Of a DNA stretch of 64,000 nt, positions 37,165 through 45,108 are shown piece by piece. The notes below the pieces were generated by a model that was given only the letters and a program-made list of their open reading frames with translations, made no database searches and had not been told where the DNA came from. Source of the DNA: Thermoleophilia bacterium (GTDB lineage Bacteria; Actinomycetota; Thermoleophilia; Gaiellales; Gaiellaceae); contig JAICPI010000003.1 in the NCBI GenBank assembly GCA_025929895.1, positions 29,649-93,648 on the forward strand, written 5' to 3'. The position numbers and the translations under genes were made by a program. Position 1 is the first letter of the stretch. The number at the start of each line of letters is the position of its first letter.

Positions 37165-37341
37165 CCTCGACGCGCCCCGCGCAGGAGGCGGCGCTCCTGA
37201 AGGCGCAGGGCCAGAAGCATGGCGGGCGAGGAAGCGTTGACCGGCAGCAGACGAAGGCATAGGTTGTCTCCCAGTCGGCTCGCGCGAAGGAGCAGGTGAG
37301 GTTGTGGCGGAGAGGCGACTGCGGCTGAAAGCTAGGGCGTC
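37165..37341. other. 177-bp gap upstream of the nuclease/ATPase/patatin operon
   Basis: No open frame with coding character is apparent. The sequence is purine-rich and slightly lower in GC than its surroundings. CTAGGG lies eight bases before GTG 37342 but lacks the final T of TANNNT. No obvious structured RNA or retron-like inverted repeats were found here. Confidence 0.4.
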
Positions 37342-39504
37342 GTGATCGGGCCGAGCAAGACGGCGTCCGTCGAGGCGCCGCCGTCTCTGTCGTCCGCGTG
37401 GGCGCAGCGGGCTCGGGACCGGGCGGCCGGCTTCTTCCGGAACACCGCGCGAAGCGCCCAGGAGGCGTTCGAGTTCGAGGACCGCTTCTACGGAGCGCCC
37501 GACGTCAGGGAAGCGCTCTTCGCGCTCTTCAACGGCAAGTGCGCGTACTGCGAGACGCCGGTCGGCGCCGTCCAGCCGCTCAACGTCGAGCACCACCGGC
37601 CGAAGTCGGGCGCGATCGACCTCGACGGCGCCTTCAGCCCCGACCACTACTGGTGGCTCGCGTACGAGTGGGAGAACCTCCTCCCCGTCTGCGTCGACTG
37701 CGCCCGGGCAAAAGGCAGCCGGTTCCCGGTTGCGAAGGAGCGCGCGCACGATCCGCAGACGGGTATCGACCTCCTCGCCGAGGAGCCGTACCTCCTCGAC
37801 CCACGCCTCGAGGTTCCCGAGGAGCACATCGCGTTCGCCGAGGACGGCACCGCGGTCGGCCGCACCGACCGCGGACGCGTGACGATCGAGACGCTCGGTC
37901 TCAACCGCACCGGTCTCGTTCCACAGCGTGCGCACGTGCTGACGCAGATGAAGGCCGAGTGGGGCGCACTCGCCGAGTCCGGACAGCTCGACCACGGCGC
38001 GATCGAGCGGATGCTCGACCCCGCCCGGCCCTTCGCGGCGATGACGCGCCAGTTCGTCGCGGCGTGGACGCGCGAGCGCGACAGCGCGCTCGTCGAGGAG
38101 GTCGTTGCCGCCGCCTCGGAGCCCCTCCCCGAGGTCTCGATGGCCGAGCAGCGCAAGCTGAAGAGCTCGCACGACCGCGCCCAGGTCGCGCAGGAGCAGT
38201 TCTCCGTCACGAAGGGCGCGGACAAGGCGAACTACTTCATCCGCACTCGCCTCGTCGATCGCGTCGTGATCAAGAACATCCGCGGGATCGAGGAGCTCGA
38301 GTTCGACGCGTCGCCGCCGGCGACCGAGCGCGCGCCGTGGCTGATGCTGCTCGGCGAGAACGGCACGGGGAAGAGCACCATCCTCCAGTCGGTCGCGCTG
38401 GCGCTGATGGGCGACGCGAGGCGGGCGCGCCTGAAGCTCGACCCGCGCGACTACCTGCGCACCGGCGAGCGGCGCGGCTGGATCGAGGTCTACCTCGGCG
38501 ACGAGCACCCGGTCCGGCTCGAGGTCACCCGTACCCGGTTCAAGTCGAGCGAGCCCGACCCGAAGGTCCTTCTGCTCGGCTACGGCGCGACACGGCTGCT
38601 TCCGCGACCCGGAATGCGGGGACGGGCTCTGACGAAGGAGTTCGCCCGCGTGGAGAACCTCTTCAACCCATTCGCCCCGCTCGGCGACGCGACGAAGTGG
38701 CTCCTCTCCCTGCCGGAGCCCCAGTTCGACGCCGTCGCGCGCGCGTTGAAGGGGATCCTGATGCTCGACGAGAGCGCGTCGCTGGCCCCGAACCGCCGCG
38801 CCAAGCGCGTCGACGTCCGGGCGCACGGGCGCGAGGACCCGCTCGAGCACCTGAGCGACGGCTACCAGTCGGTCCTCGCCGTGGCGGCCGACGTGATGAG
38901 CGTGATGCTGAGCCGTTGGGAGGCGATGGAGGTGGCCGAGGGGACGGTGATGATCGACGAGCTCGGCGCGCACCTGCATCCGCGCTGGAAGATGCGGATC
39001 GTCTCCGCGCTGCGCGACGTCTTCCCCCGCGTGCAGTTCCTCGCGTCGACGCACGACCCGCTCTGCCTCCGCGGACTGCTGGACGGCGAGGTCACGCTCC
39101 TGCGGCGCCTGCCCGAGGGCGAGATCTACCGCGTGGAGGAGCTTCCGCCCGTCGAGGGGCTCCGCGTCGACCAGCTCCTCACGTCCGAGTTCTTCGGCCT
39201 CAACACCACCTTCGACCCGGAGGTCGACAAGCTCTTCACGCGCTACTACGAGCTGAAGGGCAAGTGGGAGCTCGACGAGGTGGAGACGCAGGAGCTCGAG
39301 CGGCTTCAGGAGGAGCTCGACAAGCACCAGGTGCTCGGCCGCACGAGGCGCGAGCGGATCCTGCTCGAGGCGGCGGACGACTACCTCGCGACCGAGATCG
39401 TGACCGTGGACGACCAGGAGCGGAAGGACTTGTACGACAAGACGCGCGCCAAGCTGGCGGAGCTGTGGGCCGAGACGCCGCCGGTCGGGACGCCCGCCCC
39501 GTGA
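37342..39504 (+). CDS. HNH endonuclease fused to OLD/PtuA-like AAA ATPase
   Basis: 720 residues. The N-terminal HNH module has C67-x2-C70, E83-H84 (VEHHRPKS), N112 (WENLLP) and C117-x2-C120, with a helical tail to about 245. The ATPase follows: Walker A GENGTGKST (338-346), signature LSDGYQS (504-510), Walker B with D539-E540 in IDELGAHLHP, and a STHDP H-loop at 569-573. A charged helical C-terminus (635-715) may be a coiled coil. PtuA of the Septu system has this ATPase type, but without an HNH domain. Together with the downstream HNH and patatin genes (GTGA and ATGA overlaps), an anti-phage role is inferred. GTG start at 37342. Confidence 0.85.
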   Translation: MIGPSKTASVEAPPSLSSAWAQRARDRAAGFFRNTARSAQEAFEFEDRFYGAPDVREALFALFNGKCAYCETPVGAVQPLNVEHHRPKSGAIDLDGAFSPDHYWWLAYEWENLLPVCVDCARAKGSRFPVAKERAHDPQTGIDLLAEEPYLLDPRLEVPEEHIAFAEDGTAVGRTDRGRVTIETLGLNRTGLVPQRAHVLTQMKAEWGALAESGQLDHGAIERMLDPARPFAAMTRQFVAAWTRERDSALVEEVVAAASEPLPEVSMAEQRKLKSSHDRAQVAQEQFSVTKGADKANYFIRTRLVDRVVIKNIRGIEELEFDASPPATERAPWLMLLGENGTGKSTILQSVALALMGDARRARLKLDPRDYLRTGERRGWIEVYLGDEHPVRLEVTRTRFKSSEPDPKVLLLGYGATRLLPRPGMRGRALTKEFARVENLFNPFAPLGDATKWLLSLPEPQFDAVARALKGILMLDESASLAPNRRAKRVDVRAHGREDPLEHLSDGYQSVLAVAADVMSVMLSRWEAMEVAEGTVMIDELGAHLHPRWKMRIVSALRDVFPRVQFLASTHDPLCLRGLLDGEVTLLRRLPEGEIYRVEELPPVEGLRVDQLLTSEFFGLNTTFDPEVDKLFTRYYELKGKWELDEVETQELERLQEELDKHQVLGRTRRERILLEAADDYLATEIVTVDDQERKDLYDKTRAKLAELWAETPPVGTPAP

Positions 39505-40322
39505 TCCGCGTCCGCCCCGTGCCGCCGGTGCCGGAGTTCCTCCTCGGCGAGAAGGCCCTCGCGGAACAAGGCGACGCGATCAAGGCGTTCAGGAAGGACA
39601 AGAACGCGAAGTTCGTCTTCAAGGCCTACAAGGACAAGTCCGTCCGCAGGGCGCTGAACGAACGGTTCAAGTTCAAGTGCGCGTACTGCGAGGCGTTCTT
39701 CGGCGCGACGCAGCCGGTCGCGGTCGAGCACTACCGGCCGAAGTCGGCGGTCGTCGGCGCCGACGGCAAGCTCAAGAAGCCCGGCTACTACTGGCTGGCC
39801 GGCACCTGGGAGAACCTGCTGCCGTCGTGCACCGACTGCAACAGCGCACGCGAGCAAGAGGTGGCGGGCGAGGATCCGCGCACGATGGGCAAGGCGAACA
39901 AGTTCCCGCTCAAGAACGAGAAGACGCGGGCGAAGAAACCGAAGCAGGAGAAGAACGAGCAGCGACTCCTGCTCCATCCGTACCTGGATCACCCCGAGCG
40001 GCATCTCGTCTTCGAGGCCGACGGCAGCGTCAAGCCGGCGCGGAGCGCGCGCGGCGAGAGCGACAAGGGCGTCCACTCGATCGAGGTCTACGCGCTCCGA
40101 CGCCCGGGGCTGGCCACGGACCGCAAGCGGGTCGCGACGTTCGTGCTCGCGTCCGTGAAGCGGATCGACCGGGAGCGCATCCGCCTCGGTCGCGGAGATC
40201 CGTTGGCCGTGGAGGCGCTCCGGGAGGAGATCGCGATCCTGAAGGACCTGCTCGCCGAGACGTCGCCGTACAGCGCGATGGCGAAGCAGCTCGCGGGCGA
40301 CCTCGTCGACGAGATCGGATGA
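39501..40322 (+). CDS. Stand-alone HNH endonuclease (PtuB-like)
   Basis: 273 residues, GTG at 39501 overlapping the preceding TGA by four bases. The HNH site is C60-x2-C63, E76-H77 (VEHYRPKS), N105 (WENLLP) and C110-x2-C113-N, nearly superimposable on the fused HNH of the upstream gene. The region after it (LLLHPYLDHPERHLVFEADG and a C-terminal helical bundle) also matches, so the two are paralogous modules. The segment between C113 and LLLHP is unusually lysine-rich and may contact DNA. Septu pairs an ATPase with an HNH partner of this kind (PtuB). The likely target is invading nucleic acid. Confidence 0.85.
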   Translation: MIRVRPVPPVPEFLLGEKALAEQGDAIKAFRKDKNAKFVFKAYKDKSVRRALNERFKFKCAYCEAFFGATQPVAVEHYRPKSAVVGADGKLKKPGYYWLAGTWENLLPSCTDCNSAREQEVAGEDPRTMGKANKFPLKNEKTRAKKPKQEKNEQRLLLHPYLDHPERHLVFEADGSVKPARSARGESDKGVHSIEVYALRRPGLATDRKRVATFVLASVKRIDRERIRLGRGDPLAVEALREEIAILKDLLAETSPYSAMAKQLAGDLVDEIG

Positions 40323-42223
40323 CGGCCGACCCCAAGACCTACGACTACTCGCGGCCGACGCACAGTTGCGACGTCGTCATGAAGGGCGGGATCACGAGCG
40401 GGGTCGTCTACCCGCACGCCGTCTGCGAGCTGGCGCAGACCTACCGGCTGCGAAACGTCGGCGGGACGTCGGCCGGCGCGATCGCGGCGGCCGCCGCGGC
40501 CGCGGCAGAGCTCGGCCGCGACGACGACGGCTTCAAGAAGCTGGCAGCGCTTCCGGGCTGGATCAGCGCGGGCGACAACCTCTTCTCGCTCTTCCAGCCG
40601 CAGCCGGGCACGCGCCGCCTGTTCCGGTTCCTGATGGCGGGGCTCGGCTCGCCGCGCGGTCGAGTCCTTCGGCTCCTGCGCGCGGCGGTGACGAGCTTCC
40701 CGCTCGCCGTGCTCGCGGGCGCGCTGCCCGGCGCCGCGCTCGTCGTGCTCACGGCGCTCTTCGCCGAGTCGACGGTGATGCTCGTCGCCGGGATCGCCGG
40801 CGGCCTGCTCCTGCTCTGCATCGGCCTCGTGCTCGGGCTGATCGCCGGCGTGCTCAGGGCGCTCGGCTCGGTGCCCGCCAACGAGTTCGGCCTGTGCTCG
40901 GGCCTTCCGAGCGACGGCCGGCCCGCGCTGACGCCGTGGCTCGGCGGCGTGATGGACGACCTCGCGGGCCGCACGGAGTCGGACGATCCGCTCACGTTCG
41001 GCGACCTCGAGGATGCGGGCATCCGGCTCGAGCTGATGACGACGAACCTCACGAACCGCCGTCCGCACAAGCTTCCGTGGGAGACGCGCGAGTTCTTCTT
41101 CGATCCCGGCGAGTTCCGACGGCTCTTTCCCGAACGGATCGTCGCGTGGCTGGAGGACCATCCGCCGCCCGAGCCCGACACGCCCGCGGGCCGCCGCGAC
41201 TGGAAGCTGCGGTGCGCGCTGCTCAGCCCGCTGCTCCCGCTCCCCGCCGCGGAGGACCTCCCGGTGATCGTGGCGACGAGGATGAGCCTCAGCTTCCCCG
41301 TCCTGCTGAGCGCGGTTCCGCTCTGGAGCATCGACGCGAGCCGGACAGCGAACCAGCGCGCGCTCGAGACCTGGCGCCGCTGGGCCCGCGAGCACCCAGA
41401 CGAGGCGCCGGGAGCCGGCGGGCCGGCGGAGCGTCCGACGCCGGAGCGCCTCTGGTTCTCGGACGGCGGGATCAGCAGCAACTTCCCGGTGCACTTCTTC
41501 GACGCCGCGCTCCCGCGACGCCCGACGTTCGCGATCAACCTGCGCCCGTTCCACCCCGATCGCCGGCGCTCGGAGGACGAGCGCGAGAACGTGTACCTCC
41601 CCGCGGGGAGCGGCGGCGGGTTGCTCGAGTGGTGGTACCGCTTCCCCGAAGGCGGCGGCCTCGGGGCGCTGTCCGCGTTCGCGCAGTCGGTCGTCCGGAC
41701 GATGCAGAACCGCGTCGACGAGGCGCAGATGCGCGTGCCGGGCTACCGAGACCGCGTCGCCCACGTCAGCCTGACGAAGGACGAGGGCGGGATGAACCTC
41801 ACGATGCCGACCGAGGTGATCGTCGCCCTGACCTCCCGGGGGCAGCATGCGGCAGCGGCGCTCGTCGACCGCTTCGCGAAGCCCCCCGCCAAGCCGGGCG
41901 ACCTTTCCTGGGACAGCCACCGCTGGACGCGGTTCCGGTCGGCCCTCGCGGCGATCGCCGAGCTCGCGGCGAGCTTCCACGAGGGCTACGCAGCACCGCC
42001 CGACCAGCCGGGCGACCGGACGTACGCCGACCTGAGCGCGCGCACCGAGGACGAGCACCCAGCCGCGTACCGGTGGGCCGGCCGCGCGCAGCGCCGGCTC
42101 GGCGAGGACCTCGTCGCGGAGGTCGACTCGGCTGCGGCAGTCCTCGCCGCCGCGAACCCGACGACGCTCGAAGAGGGCGCCCCGCGCCCGCGCCCGGAGC
42201 TGCGACTCGCGCCGAGGGATTGA
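40319..42223 (+). CDS. Membrane-anchored patatin-like phospholipase
   Basis: 634 residues, ATG at 40319 overlapping the HNH gene's TGA (ATGA). The patatin site is split: oxyanion loop KGGITSG (22-28), nucleophile S51 in GGTSAG, and D382 in the DGGISSNFP motif. Two adjacent hydrophobic helices (about 125-148 and 151-181) lie between nucleophile and Asp, so the enzyme is probably held on the membrane. Patatins serve as membrane-damaging effectors in CBASS (CapV) and other defence systems. Here the gene ends a nuclease/ATPase operon, making it a candidate abortive-infection effector. Housekeeping lipid turnover is the alternative. Confidence 0.86.
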   Translation: MTADPKTYDYSRPTHSCDVVMKGGITSGVVYPHAVCELAQTYRLRNVGGTSAGAIAAAAAAAAELGRDDDGFKKLAALPGWISAGDNLFSLFQPQPGTRRLFRFLMAGLGSPRGRVLRLLRAAVTSFPLAVLAGALPGAALVVLTALFAESTVMLVAGIAGGLLLLCIGLVLGLIAGVLRALGSVPANEFGLCSGLPSDGRPALTPWLGGVMDDLAGRTESDDPLTFGDLEDAGIRLELMTTNLTNRRPHKLPWETREFFFDPGEFRRLFPERIVAWLEDHPPPEPDTPAGRRDWKLRCALLSPLLPLPAAEDLPVIVATRMSLSFPVLLSAVPLWSIDASRTANQRALETWRRWAREHPDEAPGAGGPAERPTPERLWFSDGGISSNFPVHFFDAALPRRPTFAINLRPFHPDRRRSEDERENVYLPAGSGGGLLEWWYRFPEGGGLGALSAFAQSVVRTMQNRVDEAQMRVPGYRDRVAHVSLTKDEGGMNLTMPTEVIVALTSRGQHAAAALVDRFAKPPAKPGDLSWDSHRWTRFRSALAAIAELAASFHEGYAAPPDQPGDRTYADLSARTEDEHPAAYRWAGRAQRRLGEDLVAEVDSAAAVLAAANPTTLEEGAPRPRPELRLAPRD

Positions 42224-42253
42224 CGCGCCCCCTCCGGGCTACCCTGTGCCCGC

Positions 42254-42325
42254 GCCCCCGTAGCTCAGTGGATAGAGCAGCGGTTTCCTAAACCGCGTGC
42301 GCTGGTTCGATTCCGGCCGGGGGCA
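42254..42325 (+). tRNA. tRNA-Arg (CCT anticodon)
   Basis: A full cloverleaf of 72 bases is present: acceptor GCCCCCG/CGGGGGC, D stem GCTC/GAGC, anticodon stem GCGGT/ACCGC with loop TTCCTAA (anticodon CCT), T stem GCTGG/CCGGC with TTCGATT, discriminator A. CCA is not encoded. TACCCT eight bases upstream can act as its -10. It follows the patatin gene by 30 bases, and fragments of it recur downstream. Confidence 0.95.
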
Positions 42326-42388
42326 TCCCGCTATCCGCGCGGGGCGTGGCCATGGCTTTCGTCGTCGTGGGCCCAGGAGCCGACCGAA

Positions 42389-43012
42389 GTGCGGACACGG
42401 TATTTTGTCTCCCGTTCCGGTTTGCCTTCGACCGCCGACACCCAGGACCTGAAGCGTCTCCGCGTGCTCGTTGCAAACGAGCGTCAGGACCGCTTGGCCG
42501 ATGTCGCAGGACTCGTCGCCGGCCTGGGGCACGAGGTGATTGCTCCACAGATCGAGGTCAGCGAGGTCGGGCCCGTGACGGCGCGCGAGCATCCGGATGT
42601 TGCCTTCGTCGGTCTCGGCGAGAGCTCGAAGCACGCGCTGGAGTTGATCGAGCAGATCGTCCATGAGGCGTCCTGCCCGGTCGTCGCACTCCTCCACGCG
42701 CCGGATCCACCGTTCCTGATCGAGGCCGCCAGACGGGGCATCTTTGCCTACATCACCGACGGCGATCCGCAGGAATGGCAGAACTCGATCGAGATCGTCC
42801 TGCGGCGCTTCGCCGAGTTCCGCGACCTCGAAGGGGCGTTCAAGCGTCGCACAGTCACCGAGCGCGCGAAGGGGATCCTGATGGAGCGCCACACGGTCGA
42901 CGAAGAACGCGCGTTTCAGATGCTGCGCGAGCACGCTCGCCGAACGCAGAGCGTGCTCGTGGACGCGGCTCAGTCGGTCATCGACGGGAAGTCGCTTCGC
43001 CGCGAAGCCTGA
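42389..43012 (+). CDS. ANTAR-domain response regulator
   Basis: 207 residues from GTG at 42389 (AGGAG nine bases upstream); TTG at 42422 is an alternative. The first 130 residues form a receiver-like domain (LRVLVANERQDRLADVAGLV, then VAFVGLGESS in place of the usual phosphorylated Asp loop, so it may not be phosphorylated). The last 60 residues are an ANTAR RNA-binding domain (KRRTVTERAKGILMERHTVDEERAFQMLREHARR). Such proteins relieve transcription termination by binding paired hairpins in leaders. Its target is not evident in this window. Confidence 0.88.
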   Translation: MRTRYFVSRSGLPSTADTQDLKRLRVLVANERQDRLADVAGLVAGLGHEVIAPQIEVSEVGPVTAREHPDVAFVGLGESSKHALELIEQIVHEASCPVVALLHAPDPPFLIEAARRGIFAYITDGDPQEWQNSIEIVLRRFAEFRDLEGAFKRRTVTERAKGILMERHTVDEERAFQMLREHARRTQSVLVDAAQSVIDGKSLRREA

Positions 43013-43021
43013 GGAGCGCGC

Positions 43022-43240
43022 CTACGCCAACGCGGGAGGCTTGCCGGGGGGCGCCTCCGCGCAGCTTGGGCAGATCGAGTGTGACAGCGTGTAGGGCGCG
43101 TCGATCGCGGTGAGCGCCGCTCGCGGCGCGAGAAGCCACTCGCCGTCGATCTCGATCCGCCCGCACCACGCGCACCTGGTGATCAGGCCGCCGGCCTCGT
43201 ACTCCGCCAAAACCTGTCTCGTCACCTCGCCGGCGGCCAT
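43022..43240 (-). CDS. Small zinc-ribbon-like protein
   Basis: 72 residues, ATG at 43240 with GGAGGT nine bases upstream. Two Cys pairs, CAWC (residues 23-26) and CPSC (57-60), frame a strand-rich middle GRIEIDGEWLLAPRAAL. The pattern matches small zinc-ribbon modules that occur alone or attached to sensor proteins. It converges with the ANTAR regulator, ending nine bases after it. No specific function can be assigned. Confidence 0.72.
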   Translation of the reverse strand: MAAGEVTRQVLAEYEAGGLITRCAWCGRIEIDGEWLLAPRAALTAIDAPYTLSHSICPSCAEAPPGKPPALA

Positions 43241-43336
43241 CGGGTACCTCCTCCGAGACCCCTAGCGCTCGCCAAGAGGAGGCGAGTCGAGACACACTGT
43301 ACTCATTCGTGCCAGGTCACGGAGCGCTGACAGACG

Positions 43337-43366
43337 GACGAAGAGGGCCCGGAGGCCCTCTTCGTC
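43337..43366 (-). terminator. 13-bp perfect hairpin downstream of the monooxygenase-like gene
   Basis: GACGAAGAGGGCC at 43337-43349 pairs with GGCCCTCTTCGTC at 43354-43366 around CGGA. It lies 21 bases beyond the stop of the minus-strand gene ending at 43388. No T-run follows. Confidence 0.65.
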
Positions 43367-43387
43367 ACCCAACCGATCGCGCTGGAC

Positions 43388-43699
43388 TTACGCGCGGACG
43401 AAGCCGTTCTTGTGTGCAACGACCTTGCCGGTCGTGACCTTCGGCGGGTTCGGGAACGCTGTCTCCAGCTTCTCGTCGCGGACCCACGAAGCGGTCATCG
43501 TCGTCGACTCGTCGGCCTGCTCGACGTTCTCGAAGAGCCCGAGCGAGCTCATGACGCCGTTGCCGGCCTCGATGAGGTAGTAGCCCTTGAAGCCGTCGAT
43601 CTTGCTGAGCTTCGGGAGAAGGCTCTCGTCGATCCTGCGGGTGAGCTCTTCGGTGCGTGCAGTGTCGACGCCGTCGTAGCGCCTGATGGTCGCATGCAT
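43388..43699 (-). CDS. Antibiotic-biosynthesis-monooxygenase-like (dimeric alpha/beta barrel) protein
   Basis: 103 residues from ATG at 43699, with AGGAG seven bases upstream. The order HATIRRYDGVDTARTEELTRRI, then LPKLSKIDGFKGYYLIEAG, then GLFENVEQADESTTMTASWV matches a ferredoxin-like ABM-type fold. Small members of this group often have no known reaction, and no cofactor motif is visible. GC content is lower than that of core genes, in keeping with the accessory character of this stretch. Confidence 0.78.
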   Translation of the reverse strand: MHATIRRYDGVDTARTEELTRRIDESLLPKLSKIDGFKGYYLIEAGNGVMSSLGLFENVEQADESTTMTASWVRDEKLETAFPNPPKVTTGKVVAHKNGFVRA

Positions 43700-44145
43700 G
43701 TGATGCTCCTGACTCTCTAATCGTCCATGGCAGGAAAACCCGATGGAGCTCTCCTGATCGCACAGTCCGGCGGAGTGGTCATCGAGAAGCCTTCGAAGCT
43801 CCTCGGCCAACGCCAAGACCGATGCGCTTTCACACCATAGCCGCGATCGCGCTGCGCTGTGGAGTTGCCCTGAATGGCGGCCTGGGGGACGCGGATACAG
43901 TGACGGAGGGCCCCCGTAGCTCAGTGGAAACGGACGAGGCATCCGCCGCGAGTTGCCTTTCAAGCGGTCGGCGCACTTCACAGGAGGGGAAGAGACGATG
44001 AGCCTGACCCTGACCGAAAGTCCCTCCGAGTTCCCTGCATTTGGCAGACGCTGATCCCTCTGGGGGCTGAGCGTCACCGCGACATTGCTTAGTTTGGAGG
44101 GTGTACGCGAGCTACACCGAGGTCAGAAGCTCCCCACGAGCGGTC
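43700..44145. other. 446-bp gap in the accessory region
   Basis: This stretch is visibly poorer in G+C than the flanks. It holds a 19-base tRNA 5' fragment with a TACAGT element eight bases before it (43896-43901). It also holds an 18-codon frame at 43998-44054 with AGGAGG ten bases upstream, probably a gene remnant or leader. Nothing else is recognisable. Confidence 0.5.
43910..43928 (+). repeat. 5' fragment of the tRNA-Arg sequence
   Basis: GCCCCCGTAGCTCAGTGGA is identical to bases 1-19 of the tRNA-Arg at 42254. Sequence identity ends at the D loop; what follows cannot fold as a tRNA. TACAGT lies eight bases upstream, the same spacing as TACCCT before the intact tRNA, so the fragment may derive from a second tRNA gene cut in two. 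Confidence 0.65.
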
Positions 44146-44556
44146 TCAACCGTGGTTTGTCCCAACTCGCTGCGCGAAGACCCAGAGTTGGCCCTCAGGA
44201 TCGGTGGCCGTGAATCGACGATCTCCTGCAGGCGAAAGTTCGAGATCAGTCACTTCAGCCCCAGCGTCTGTCGCTCGTTCGTGAAGCGCGTCGACATCAT
44301 CGACGTAGACATGGATCATCGAGGGCGGGAACGCGCCGAGTGTCCGTGAGCTGGAGAAGCTCTCGTGAGCCTGGCCCACCATGACCAATCCGTCCTCGCC
44401 GAGCAGGAGCTCGTTGTGCGTACGACCCGCGGCGCCAGTCTGCGAAACGCGAAGCCTGAAACCGAAGCTCTCTTGCAGGTAGCCCACGGCTGCTGCCGCG
44501 TCCTCGTACAAGAGGTAAGGCGAGACGCGCGGATACCCCGGAGGTGGATTGGACAT
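44146..44556 (-). CDS. VOC/glyoxalase-fold protein (PhnB-like)
   Basis: 136 residues, ATG at 44556. The protein has the glyoxalase/bleomycin-resistance fold: RVSPYLLYEDAAAAVGYLQESFGF, then HNELLLGEDGLVMVG, MIHVYVDDVDALHERATDAGAEV and FTATDPEGQLWVFAQRV. Metal-ligand positions (His in HNEL, Glu/Gln near the end) are partly kept. The substrate is unknown. It belongs to the accessory stretch bracketed by tRNA fragments. Confidence 0.82.
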   Translation of the reverse strand: MSNPPPGYPRVSPYLLYEDAAAAVGYLQESFGFRLRVSQTGAAGRTHNELLLGEDGLVMVGQAHESFSSSRTLGAFPPSMIHVYVDDVDALHERATDAGAEVTDLELSPAGDRRFTATDPEGQLWVFAQRVGTNHG

Positions 44557-44641
44557 GCGCCGAGTATGCCGAGCGCGCCTTCCCACGGCACCGGGCACGT
44601 GGGGCGTCGGCTGCGCCAGTGTTCAGCAATGTCCCCCGAGG

Positions 44642-45031
44642 TCAGCCGACGGAGACGCGCTCGACGACCTCGAACTGTTCCGCTAGCGCAACCTCCAGCG
44701 CAGGTCTCGCCTCGATTTCCCAATAGGAGCTGTCGAAGCATCGGATCTTGGCGCGTGTCCCATCTTCAAGGTCGCCCACAACCTCCAGGTTCGTCAGATC
44801 ATCCAGCAGCCGCGACAACAGCTCAAGCCACTCCCAAGTGACCGCAAGCGGCTCTACCGCAACCTGCTCCTGAAGACGAACTGCGCCGTCCGGATAGAGC
44901 GCGCTGATGTCACCAAGGGCGTCAAAGATCGTTAAGCGCCAGTTTCCGCTGCGGCCGTATCTGCCGAACGCATGCGCCACCACAACGAGTGGCACCAGCG
45001 TCCGGCCGACGGTGTCGCGGATTCGAATCAC
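44642..45031 (-). CDS. Hypothetical protein in the accessory region
   Basis: 129 residues from GTG at 45031. TATGGT lies eight bases upstream on the minus strand, so it is possibly leaderless. The sequence has an N-terminal strand pair (TLVPLVVVAHAF), an acidic helical middle and CFDSSYWEIEARPALEVALAEQFEVVERV at the end. There are no membrane or catalytic motifs. Base composition is lower in GC than that of the flanking core genes. I do not recognise the family. Confidence 0.6.
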   Translation of the reverse strand: MIRIRDTVGRTLVPLVVVAHAFGRYGRSGNWRLTIFDALGDISALYPDGAVRLQEQVAVEPLAVTWEWLELLSRLLDDLTNLEVVGDLEDGTRAKIRCFDSSYWEIEARPALEVALAEQFEVVERVSVG

Positions 45032-45039
45032 GGCTGATC

Positions 45040-45045
45040 ACCATA
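45040..45045 (-). promoter_or_regulatory. -10 element TATGGT before the hypothetical gene
   Basis: On the minus strand TATGGT is followed by eight bases and GTG at 45031. Confidence 0.35.
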
Positions 45046-45108
45046 AGTCGCCAGCGCGCACCAGCGTGTCGCACGGGCCAGTGTTCGGGAATGCCCCAAG
45101 CTGCGAGG

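Noticed and set aside
37165..42223. Retron origin of the nuclease/ATPase operon
   Set aside because: No reverse transcriptase and no msr/msd-like inverted repeats were found in the window, so PtuAB-like genes here are read as Septu-like instead.
43998..44054. 18-codon frame with an AGGAGG ten bases upstream in the accessory gap
   Set aside because: Too short and without recognisable sequence; more likely a truncated gene start in a decayed region than a real small protein, so it is only mentioned in the gap entry.
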